From NCBI GenBank assembly GCA_951213105.1, contig OX578136.1, positions 68,247,230 through 68,311,229 on the forward strand: a stretch of DNA of 64,000 nucleotides, in the 5' to 3' direction. Shown here one piece after another: positions 1 to 12,400 of the stretch. Each line of letters opens with the position of its first letter. The stretch's first letter is position 1. A program made the translations under genes and the position numbers. This DNA comes from Amaurobius ferox (Eukaryota > Arthropoda > Arachnida > Araneae > Amaurobiidae). The notes beneath the pieces are model-generated. The model was not told where the DNA came from. It worked only from the letters and a program-made list of their open reading frames with translations, and ran no database searches.

Positions 1-1297
1 AAAACGGACGGGAGACCACACATTCCTGTCTCTCAAGTATCCTTGACCCACTGGGCAATGAAAACAATATCTGGCTTCCGCCCATTATTTGAGCCGATTT
101 TTTTCATTAACCACCCAACACAGTTGTTATTTAGATGTTCTCTTCAATAATAATAATAATAAAAAAAAGAAAAAAAACACTTTTAACTAAAAATCCTGCA
201 TTACAGTTTTAAACAATCCGTGTTACAGAATTATTTCCGAAAAGAGCCATTTTTTGTCGAAAACAATAGCCCATAATCCGAGAAGCAAGAGATAAACATC
301 GCATGAAAATGCATGCTTATGTTTTGATGACGCGATACACTGGTAGTCGGGAATATCAGTAGGGCAGTGACTCACAGGAGAATTTCGAAGTGAAGAGAAA
401 TTCAGAGTGCGCGATTGAGTAATTACTACCACATCGTTTTAAGAGGGATTACCTAGCTTTTCGTTTTACAAATTTTTTCGACTTATACGCGAGTATATAC
501 GGTATTCATTCTCCCCAATAAAAAAATATTTAGTGATGCTATTTGTATATTTTTAAGTCGGACTTAATGCCACTGCTTCCAAACATCTTTCCCCATTCTC
601 ACTCGGAAGTTTGTGATATTATGGAATTATGGATGGATTACTTTGGAAATCCCATCTTTAAATAAGGTACTCTCTCTCTCTCTCTTTTTTTTACTGTCCC
701 CCAGATATTCATGATGTCACAACTGGAGGGTGGAATTGAATACAAAGGGATACTTTAGATTTGCATTTGAACAAAACAGAATACTTGACAAAACTAAAAT
801 AACTTTGCTAAGAGCAACATATAACACAAAATTAGTACAATTAAATCGATCAGCTAATTGCCAATCTAGCTTTCATGAGTGAAGGTTGTGTTTTTTTTTT
901 TTTTTTTTTTTTTTGTGTGTGTCCTAATGAAGAAGGCTATTTCTTGCCTTTGTGTCCCAAGTATTTGTTCTAATAATACCAAATAAATAGATGGTAATTA
1001 AGATACATGAAAATTACCATTAGAATACTTAAAATTTTCCTCTTTTAATGTTTTCCTCTTTTAATACTACTTTCAATTTCGTGTTTATTGCAATAATTTT
1101 TTTAATCTATTTCTGTTGATTTTGGACAAGCCTCTTATATTTATTTAATATAAATATTACAGAAAATCAAAGATTACACTTAGTTAAAGAAAGTTTGAAA
1201 ATACTAAAATAACTTCTGAAATTTTAAACTAAAATAGTAGAAAAAAAAAAGATTTTTGCCTGCTAATTTAAAATCTGAAAGTTGCAACCATGCTTAC
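1..1297. other. Spt6 intron (left edge), no exon seen
   Basis: AT-rich intronic sequence. It has short simple repeats: a TC run near 671-686, a T run at about 892-914, and small A/T tracts. No acceptor with the expected next Spt6 motif was found on the minus strand, so the next exon lies outside the window. Confidence 0.6.
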
Positions 1298-1390
1298 CTC
1301 AAAGATACTCTTTCTCACAACTTTTTTTCGTGCTTTTTTCTGTTTAGGTCTAGCTTCAGCTCCTTCCTCATCTTCTTCATCATCTTCATA
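1298..1390 (-). CDS. Spt6: Spt6 coding exon 8 (residues 231-261, basic linker)
   Basis: Acceptor CTGTTTAG at 1392-1391, donor GTAAGC at 1297. It encodes YEDDEEDEEGAEARPKQKKA, then ARKKVVRKSIFE, matching the YEDDEAEG...RRSIFE junction of vertebrate Spt6. Phase 0 at both ends. The next exon (MYEPSEL-like in the family) is not present in 1-1297. Confidence 0.95.
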
Positions 1391-3399
1391 CTAAACAGGA
1401 AAGTGAAACAAAAATTATAAAATATGACTGAAAACTTAACAATGGATTCTCACACATATGTAATAATGGGTTCGCTCTCACTCATATTTCCAAATCAAAT
1501 AAAAATGAGAAGTGAATAATAGTTTATAAAATTAATGTTATAAAAAAAATGTTCCGAAATGCTACTAAAGTTATGCTTTTCATACAAAAATAAAGATAAA
1601 ATATATGTAGCAGCATAACTTTTTTTCTACATTCTCTAATAAATTTAATGGTTTCAACAGTTAAAAGCAAAAAGATAGAATTCATTTATACATATGTACA
1701 AAATATAAAAATATATGACATAAAAAATAAAATTGGGAAATTTGTAATTTAATAGCTTAACTGCCAACCTACCAGAAAAAAAGATAGGAACACATTGTGT
1801 GAGGAAAAAATTAAGATTTTGGGTTGTACTAACACTAACATTAATGTAAAAATTTAAACCTTAAATTGTAAAGCAACTGATATATTGAGCTTTTCCAACA
1901 CACGCTCAACAATGAAATAGAAAAAATAACTTAATTATTTTCATTCTGGAATTTCAGCTGATTTAGCTTTTTTTAGCATACCCTAGTAATTCTGAACCTA
2001 TATTTTCTTAAACTTTTCTTAATTACAGAACTCATTTAAACTAAAGTTAGAAGAATTTCTACTTTCATTTAAACTAAAAGATGAAACAAATGTTAATTTT
2101 AATTAAAATTTTAAGATATTAATCTAGATGTAAATGCATCAAATTCTAATATATGCTTTTGAAATGACTGTATTTCTAAATACACAAATCATTATTGTAA
2201 CACCCTTATTCAGAAAATAGTCCTTAATTTCATTAATATGTTTGTAAAATAGGAAATAATTACAAAAATTTTAAATAATGCAAAAGAATCCCAACAATGG
2301 AAAATATTTTCACAATTAAACGAAAATATATGGAGAATCGTACACAAATGCAGTTTTTCACGATGCTGCTACAAAATAGCCTTTCATTTCATTAACATTA
2401 TGTTAAAAAGTAGTTTTTCTGTATAAAACATAAAATAACTACAAAAATTTTAGACAATGCAAAGTGGAAAATATTTTCACAATTAAACAAAATATACAGA
2501 GTATCATGCACAAATGCAGTTTTTCACGATACTACTGCAATATTAACTTTCATTTCCTTAATAACATTTGAAAATTAGTTTTCTTGTACATAACACAAAC
2601 AAATTATAAAAATCTGATGTGGGCAGCACATGACTTTCCCTGCAGACTTATATTCACGTTCTCTTTATTTTAATTAAATTTAATTCACTTTTAATTCAAT
2701 TTTTACTCATGTTTGGTAACTGGACTTATTTTCAAAGGTGGTGTAGAGAAAATACGAAAAACCTAAAAATATCTCGAAAATGGCTAGTCCTAGTGTAATG
2801 GGGTTGGTCTTATTATTTTCTTCGTTAAAAATTACATATAAAACAAGCATTTAATGGATATATTTAAGCATACGTAGTTTTTACTTTATATTTTGATGAT
2901 TTTTGCGAGTCATTTCACAAAAAAAAGGCAAGTTATTTTTTTCGAAGTGTACCAAAATCTAATCAGCACCAGAGTAACGCACAAGCGACTTATCTACCGA
3001 ATTTTGGGAAATTTGGTCCATTAGTTTTTCAGCTATAGTGGATACAGGCTTTTGCGGGCTATTTCGCAAAAAAAAGACAGGTTCTTTTATCACGAATCCT
3101 ACTCAAAACTAATCAGCACCAGATTCGCCAAGTGACTTACCTACCAAATTTTATGAAATTCGGTCAATTAGATTTTTAGTTAGAGTGGATGCATACATTG
3201 CACAGACAGACAGACAGATACACAGACGTCACTCTAAAAATGGTTTTTTCATATTCTAGAGGTCTTGAAACATATAGTTCCGTCGAAGTTGCGATTTTCG
3301 GCATGATTCCAATACTTCCCCTATACATTACCATGTATTGCAGGGAAAGTAAAAATTTATGGAAATGTGGTTCTTCTACATTAATTAGATAATCTATTG

Positions 3400-3436
<37 letters not shown>

Positions 3437-6400
3437 AGATGCTGTCTGAATCTCAGTTTGCAGGTGTCGATTTCATAATTAATCACAGGGAAACAAATTT
3501 CCAGATGAGATCATAATCTCTGATCTCATAATTCACAACTTTGCTTCTAATTTTGCAACATTTGTCAACAATTTCCAGTTTAATGCTATCATGATCTATT
3601 ATAGATACCCTAATCAGAAAAATGCAGACTTGTATATAAAAAAATACAAATGTTATGGAGATAAAAAATTGGGACTATTTTGGACAAAAATCTGATTTCC
3701 TGAACAAGACTAAAAACATCTGATGTGGGCAGCACATGACTTTCCCTGCAGACTCAAATTCATACTTTCTTTATTTCTTTAATAATTCATTAAATTGAGT
3801 TTAATTGCACCAAATAACACTAAATTTGCATTTTTAATTCAATTTTTGTTTTTATTTGGTAACTGGACATTTTTCCGATAGCAAATAACAAAAATACAAG
3901 AAATCTCAATTCTAAAGTATAATGGAGTGTGTTATATTCTTTTCCTCATCAAAATTGTGTATAAAGCAAGAATTTAATTGATACATTTCAGCATACGTAG
4001 TCTTTATTTTTATTTTTTTTAAATTTTGGCAATTTTTGCGGACCATTTCGTAAAAAAATGCAGGTTGTTCTTTTACAAATCGTACCAAAATCTAATCAGC
4101 ACCAGAGTGTCCCACATGTAACTTATCTACTGTGTGGGCGCGATAGCTCACTGGTCAGCGCACGGGAATTGCACTCGGTAGATCCGGGTTCGATTCCCTC
4201 CGCTGGAAAAAGAAAAAACTGCCGCCGTGTTCACGCGGAGTACAATCACGCTAAACATGTGGGTCCGTAAGTTCTCAGGGCTGCGGAACTAAACCTGTAA
4301 ACCGAGAGGTAAGCCAGGTCCGCACTGCTGTCTCCAAGTAACTTATCTACCAAATTTTGTGATATTTGGTCAATTAGTATTTTAACTAGGGTGGATACAT
4401 GAAATTTTTGCGGGCCATTTCATAAAAAAAGGCAGGTTGTTTTTTCTGAATCGTACCAAAATCTAATCAGCACCAGAGTGTCCCGCAAGTAACTTATCTA
4501 CCAAATTTTGTGAAATTCGGTTAATTAGTACTTTAGCTAGAGTAATTTTTACAGGCTATTTCGCAAAAAAAGGCGGGTTCTGTTTTTACGAATCCTACCA
4601 AAAACTAATCAGCACCAGGGTCTCACCCAAGTGACGTACATACCAAATTTTAATTCAGTCCATTAGTTGTTTAGTTAAGAGTGGATACATACATTGCACA
4701 GACAGACACACAGACGTCACGCTAAAAATAGTTTTTTCGTATTCTAGAGGTCTCGAAACGTGTAGATCCGTCGAAAACTCGAGTTGTGATTTTTGGTATG
4801 ATTCCAATACTTTCCCTACACATTACCATGTATTGCTGGGAAAGTAAAAATCTGATGTGGGCAGCACATGACTTTCCCTGCAAACTTAAATTCATATTTT
4901 CTGTATTTCTTTAATAATTCATTTTCATTACATTGAGTTTGATTGCACCAAATAACACTAAATTTTTATTTTTAATTCAATTTTTGTTTTTATTTGGTAA
5001 TTGGACATTTTTCCAATAGCGGCGTAACAAAAATGCAAGAAATCTCAAATATCTTGAGAATGGTTAGTCCTAAAGTATAATGGGGTGTGTTATACTCTTT
5101 TCCTTATCAAAAATTGTGTATAAAACAAGAATTTAATTGATACATTTGAGCATACACTACTTAGTCTTTTTTTTTTTTTTAGATTTTGACGATTTTGGTG
5201 GGCCATTTCATAAAAAAAGGCAGGTTGTTATTTTCCGAATCGTACCAAAATCGAATCAGCATCAGTGTCCCACAAGTAACTAATCTACCAAATATTGTGA
5301 AATTTGATCAATTAGTATTTTAGCTGGGGTGGATACATGAAATTTTTGCGGGCCCATTCATAAGAAAAGGTGGATTCTTCTTTTCCGAATCGTACCAAAT
5401 TCTAATCAGCACCAGAGTATCTAACAAATAACTTATCTACCACATTTTGTGAAATTTGGAAAATTAGTATTTTAGCTAGAGCAGATAAATGAAATTTTTA
5501 TGGACCATTTCGCAAAAAGAGGTGGGTTCTGTTTTTACGAATCGTACCAAAAACTAATCAGCACCAGGGTCACATCCAAGTAACTTATATACCAAATTTT
5601 ATGAAATTCGGTCCATTAGTTTTTGAGTTAGAGTGGATACATACATTGCACAGACACACAGACAGACAGACCACTGAGACAGATACACACACAGACATCA
5701 TGCTAAAAATAGTTTTTTCTTATTCTAGAAGAAAATTCGAAAAGTGTAGATCCGTCGAAAACTCGAGTTGCGATTTTTGACATGATTCCAATACTTTCCC
5801 TATACATTACCACGTATTGCAGGGAAAGTAAAAATCTTATGTGGGCAGCACATGACTTTCCCTGCAGCCTTATATTCATGTTATCTTTATTTTAATTCAA
5901 TTCAATTAAGTTTTAATTCAATTTTCATTGTCATTTGGTAACTGGAATTATTTTTAAAGGTGGAATTGCGAAAATGCGAAAAAACTAAAATATCTCGCGA
6001 ATGGCTAGCTCTAATGTAATGGAGTTGATCTTATTATTTTTATCGTTAAAATTTACGAATAAAACAAGCATTTAATGGATATATTTGAGAATACTGGATT
6101 TTTGTTTTAGATTTTGACGATTTTTGTGGGCCATTTCGCAAGAAAAGGCAGGTAATTTTTTTCCGAATCGTACCAAAATCTAATCAGCACCGGAGTAAAC
6201 TACAACTGACTTATCTACCAAATTTTGTAAAATTTGATCAACTTAGAGTGGATACAGGCAATTTTTGTGGGCCATTTCGCAAAAAAAGGCAGGTTCTTTT
6301 ATTTCAAATCATACCGAAAACTAATAAGCACCAAGGTCATACCCAAGTGACTTGCCTACCAAATTTTATAAAATTCGGTCCATTAGTTTTGAGTTAGAGT

Positions 6401-9400
6401 GGATACATACATTGCACAGACAGACAGACGTCACACTAAAAATAGTTTTTTCGTATTCTAGAGGTCTCAAAACGTGTAGATCCATCAAAAACTCAAGTTG
6501 CGATTTTCGGCATGATTCCAATACTTTCCCTATACATTACCATGTATTGCAGGGAAAATAAAAATGGAACAAATATGGGGAAATCAAAGCACTTGGTACT
6601 ATGTGATAATAGCCATTTTACAAACTTTTTATCCATTAGCAAGCACAAACTGAATCTTGATATCACAATGATTCTGCAAAACATTTTTTTTTTTTATTTT
6701 GTGATAAATGATACTAGAGTATATAAATAAAATTTAAAGTACTCTTGTACAAAATGATATATATATGTGTGTGTGTGTCTGTGTGTGTGCATGGTTTGTT
6801 TTTATAATTGTGTATATTTTGAATCACCACAAACTATTAAGATATTAAACTAATGGTTCTCAGAGTATAATCTGTAGGCTCTGGGGATTCTATAATTAAA
6901 TAGAGTATTTACTATCCAGAATGTTGTGTACTCCCACAGTGTTTAAATAAATTATCTATATAATCTGCATATATATTGATACATACCTCTTCTTCCATAT
7001 CTTCTTCATCATATTCATCTCCCTCTTGAGCAAAGTCAGCATAGTCAAAATCAACACCGAAAATCTCTTGAGCTTCTTGAAGCGCTCTATAAGTAAATTG
7101 CACATATAAATTAAGGAACATTAAAAATATTAAATACACATAATTTATGCAGAACAGTAATGAGTTCCACAATAAATTAGAAAATACATATTTCAATCTT
7201 TTTGGAAAAACACAAGTGCAGAGGATTCCATTTTAATGAAGAGAAAAAAAATATAATTCTGTAAAAATTTAAAAATGTGCAACACATAGCAAATTTACTA
7301 CTTTCACTTTGCATCAGAGTTCAAATTAGAGTGAGATCGTGGGAATCTCACTTTTCTAAGAGAATCTCATACAAAAAGAATTGCTGAGTAAAGTTTTCTC
7401 ACACTAGCAAGCAAGACACTTCTCCCCAGCCTCCATTACCTTTCACTTTTGAGATCAGTGATCACAAGTCAAATTCATTCCACTAAAATCTTGTAACCAA
7501 ACAACAAAAATAACATTTTTTAATTTTTATCTCAAATATTTGAGCTATCCTTTACTAAAATGCTGAAAAGAAAAGATTTCAGTTTCTGTAGCTTCTGAAG
7601 CTCTATTAAAATCTTTTTACCAAATATAAAAAAATGGCATTTTTTAATAGATTCCTGAAATTTATTTGAGCTATTCTTGGCTACAATGCAAATAAAAAAA
7701 GAGCGTGGGGGGGGGGGGGGGGGGTATTAATTGACAGAAATGTGATTTACGACAAATTTCTGATCGACTTCTGCAAATACTAAACTCTAGCTACTTCTGG
7801 CATTTGCTGTGTGCAAATTCAGTTTTGCTATAGTTGTCTTATATTTTTGTAAGTTGTGTATGTACATAATTACATTTTACAAATATTTGTATATTAAAAT
7901 TGTGTAATTGAAGCAAAAAATTATGAATTCTCAGTTTTTTTTTTTTTTTTTTTTTTTTATTTGTCCGGGTAAGAAAAATTTCACTCAATTTTTCTAGTTG
8001 TTGGAAACCCTGATTTGCATACAGAAATTTTTATTAACCTATTACTTTCTTTAGTGTTCATATTTGTAAACTAATTATTTTAAATGGTTGAAGATTACAA
8101 ACTTATCTACAGAGTTTATATTTAGAAATAAAAAGTCTGATTCTTTTACAAAATGTTGTGCTGGCATTAATGTGTTGTGCCGGAACCGACTTCCTTACTT
8201 CTTACTTGAAGGTCATTTAATTTTTATTTATTTACTTATTTTATATTACATCAAGTTATTATTATTTAGATTTGGCCTGATCGTATAGAATAAAGTTACT
8301 TTAAAAATATTAAAATTGTTTTTTTTAATTATAATTCCTGTTCCTCTAAAGTTACTATACCTTTCAAACTGATTGTATAGAATTCAATAAATTTACCTTT
8401 ATAATTATTAACATTATCTTTTTGTTTCTTTTACTAATTGCTATTCTTACTGTTTGGCCTGTGCACAACCTTGTTTACATATCAGAAATTCATATCAAAC
8501 TTTATAAAACTCTGACTTCACTTACCTTTAAACAATTTCATAAAAAATAGCACAGCGATGACACTAAAGTATAACAACTCATTTAAGTTAAATGAAACTT
8601 TATTTATTAACAAACTTTTAATATTTAAGAACACCATAAATTCGTATAAGGGAACAATTTGCGTACATTGCATTATAAATAAATCAATTAAATCCAGAAC
8701 TTAATTTAAAACAAATCCCATTTAGTTCAAAAGTTTAGTTCCCCCCAGGTTCAAAATCCACTCTAGTCTGAAGACCAGAGTTTGGTCTGCCTGGTAAACT
8801 GTCCACAACAAAAATGTTAAACTTAAATAGTAAACACAATGTATAATTTCAAATATAATGACTTTTGTGTATATAAATAAGAGTGTGCAAATTATGTATG
8901 TAAGAGTGTTAATTAAAATTCATATTAATTATTAACATTCAAAATGCCAATCTAATTAAAAACACAGCCATTGCTTTTATCATTTTGGAAAAGTTCCCAT
9001 TTGGGCTGGGATGTTTCTAGAGAGTGAATATAGATGGCAGCACCACTGATGAGCAACAGGAAAAACTGTAGAATAATGTGAAGGTGAAGATGTGATTATA
9101 AAAGTATCAATATGCGAAACACTAAAATTTAAAAAAAAAACTTGCTGAGAGCGCACTTTTGAAGATATTGATGAGTGGAACTCTTAAAACTTGCTGAGAG
9201 CAAGCACACATTTGAGGATATTAATGAGTGGAATACTAAAAACTTGAAAAAACTTGCTGACATTGTGAAAAATCCTGTCGAAGATGCCCGTGAAATCGGT
9301 TGGTGGCACACACTTTCAAAACTCCGAGATACAGCAGAACCGCTGTGGCACAAGGTGATGAAATTTTTTGCAAAATAAATATACAGCACATGATACATTC

Positions 9401-12400
9401 ATTGGCAAAATAGATGTCGGCACCGGACTTAAAAATAGGCGAATCGGCAGCAAAGCTTCAGAGGTGTATAACACAGTGATGGCAGAGCAAGACCAGTGTC
9501 ATTTTACATTCTGTTGGCACCACGTTAAAGTTGTCAAAAATTTCAAACACTAAGAACCTAAGTGCAGAGTGATTAACCCCGGTGATGCGAAAGCACAATT
9601 TTATGGAAGAAGGATATCATCACTGGTTTGGGGGAATACTTGAGATGTGGAAAACATATTTACGCATCATCTCAGGTCACGGGTTCCCATTTTCAAGGGT
9701 CCCGGTCCTCGACACTCAAAATCTTGTTACCACCTTCCCAACCGGCAGCTTGGAATAGAATCATCCCTTAGCAACACGTTCGCTTCTCATGAGCCACCAA
9801 ACTTGGCGAGTGAAAACCTGCACCTCATGCAGAGCACCTACGCATACACAGCAGAATAAATATGATGCTTCGCCAAGAACCGCGAGATGTGAAATTGCCG
9901 CCAAGCTGGCTACAATGAATCCAAGCTGTGATGCATGCCCAAGGAATGTCGTGAGGCAACCTCCTTGCAGGTGTCCGAAGATAAGCTGCTAAGAGTCCAC
10001 TTCGCACTTAAAAAACGTCTTTTTTTTGCAAACTCGTGAATGAAGATAAGCCAAATTAAAAGGCCGAAAGAGAAAACCGGATGATTAGCAAAAGATTTTT
10101 ACCGTTTGTAGACACATTGCGCATAATTTTGAATAATGAAAGGCATGGAAAGGATAACAAATTAACGTTAAAAGGGGGATAAATTGCCGAAATATTCAAT
10201 AACAACAAATTAATTTAAAATTTTGAAGGGAAAGGGGAAAATCATGAATTTTGAACTATTAAATAAATTTTGAACTATTAATTAAAGTAGCATAATTAAA
10301 AACCGGCATAACAAAAATGTTCTTTATCTTTAGTTTCCCATACTATTGTATTGATTGCTGAAATTTTTTTAATTCAAGATTTTGATAGAAATTTTGCTAA
10401 ACACATTTTAAAACCTCCTGAATCTATTTTGAACACCTTCAAAAAGATGTTCTCTGTGTGTGTGAATTTCATAACTCAAGAAGGAATGCACATATCACTA
10501 TCAAATTTTATGCATGTATTTACAAAATTAGAACTAGACAGAATATTTTATTAATTCTCAGGATTAGAACTCGAATAATTCAAATTTTAAGATTTTCATA
10601 CCCGTATTTCATATGTAAAAGAATGACAATTCCTAGAACAATGATCATAGTATATAGCATATGGAGGAAATTGATAATTTGAAGTATTTTATATATGTTA
10701 ATGGTATCAAAATAGTTTATAACAGTGCTTTTCAAAGTGTGTTCAAATAGTATTCCAGAAGTTCAGCAACGTGACAATTTTGCATAAATTTCTTTAAATA
10801 TTAACAAAAGCATGTAAAATTTGAATGCATAATTTAGATCACAATGGACTTCTTCTCATTCTGGAGTTCTGCCATTAAATTAAATTTCAAAATAATTAAG
10901 TGACCAAATAAGTTTGAAAAACACATTTATATTAACACATATATGCCAAATGCATCCATCGGCATCACTGAGCTGTTACCAACATGAAAAAAAAACCTTT
11001 ACAAGAACCTATGAAATATTTAAAAACACTTGTGCAATATCTTAAAAAGATAAATCTTTATTTTTGCATTCTGATGTTGACTGTGATAACACTGTGTAAG
11101 ATCCTAAAATATGAATGTATGAGAAAGTCAAGTGGAGACTCATAGATATTTTTAATTTGTAAATGGCCCGTTTCAGATTTGAACATTTTTGAAGAGTCTT
11201 TTTCACATTTAAAATTCTGCCAACGGCCGTACCGTGCTGAAAACACAGGTTCTCGTTAGATCACTGAAGTCAGGCAGCATCGGGCGCGGTTAGTAGTGGG
11301 TGACCACCTGGGAACACCGCGTGCTGTTGGGCACCTTTCGAGCGCGGCAGCTCAGTAGTTTGCGTGCTGGATTTGCACGCTGCCACAACTGCCGCCATGC
11401 TCATGCGGAGTACGATCACGTTAAACATTTGGGTTCGTAAGTCCTTCCGAGAGGTTGGTGGTAGGGGAAGGAGGATACGGTCCCTGTGGATGCCTGCCCC
11501 ACTGGGTTCCGGTCTAAATTGGGTGGCACTTCCCGGCCGTTCAAACAGTTACCTTACATCTTTCTGATAGGTCGGACGGTCTGGGTCTCAACAACAACAA
11601 AATTTAAAATTCTGTAATGGGTCAATTATTAAAGTTTGGAATTTTATGATGGGTCCATTCTTTGAGAACTTGCTAATCATTTTCAAAATGGATCTAAAAA
11701 AGTTTTTATCTAAACAAGGCCCTGATATTTAAATATTCAAGCTGAACAATTTTAACGTCCCTTTCAACTCATAAATGGGGTAACTACATGAAATAAAATC
11801 ATTGTCAGTAGAAATCAGTAAAGTAGAAAATATGACACTTACGCATCAGTATATTTGATATGTCTCTTCTTTTTTCCTTTGGTAATAGGTTGGCCATCAT
11901 CATCAACGATGAAGTCATTTTCATCTACATAAGAAACATTATTTTATAAAAATACATAAACATTATCATTTTTTCATAAAATGAAGAGACAAAATAAAGT
12001 TAAATTTCTGTAAATTGCAACTGAAGCACAACATTGAGTTCCAAATTTAATACCTCCTCAGAATAATAATAATAAAAAAAATAATCCATGTATAAAGAAT
12101 AATTCATACATTACCTAAATTTCAAACTGTATTGACTAACTTTTCAGTTTGAAAATTTTGTTTAAATGATGTGTTTACTTTTGAAACATTTCAAATTCTA
12201 AAATACATTTGTTAACTTTTCAATAATTTAAATATTTTCAAATTTTCCAATGATGTATTTACTTTTATTAAATAGCTACAATTGTAAATGTTTAAAGTTT
12301 GAAAATTTTTAAATATCTAGGTATTTTAATGCGTATTACAATCTTCTATATATTACAATTTAATGCATATTACACTCACTCAGCTATCAATTATAAACTA

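Noticed and set aside
1..1297. A ninth Spt6 exon
   Set aside because: No minus-strand sequence resembling the next conserved block with an acceptor could be found.
4138..4208. Functional tRNA genes at the A/B boxes (also 23.0 and 57.7 kb)
   Set aside because: No acceptor-stem pairing or full cloverleaf; the boxes are SINE promoters.
6912..7196. 94-residue minus-strand open frame as a stand-alone gene
   Set aside because: Its conserved part is Spt6 coding exon 7 with acceptor and donor; the rest is intron.
11220..11330. Functional 5S rRNA gene
   Set aside because: It is fused to a tRNA-derived SINE body, lacks a proper terminator after the 5S end, is shortened internally and is flanked by a SINE target duplication.
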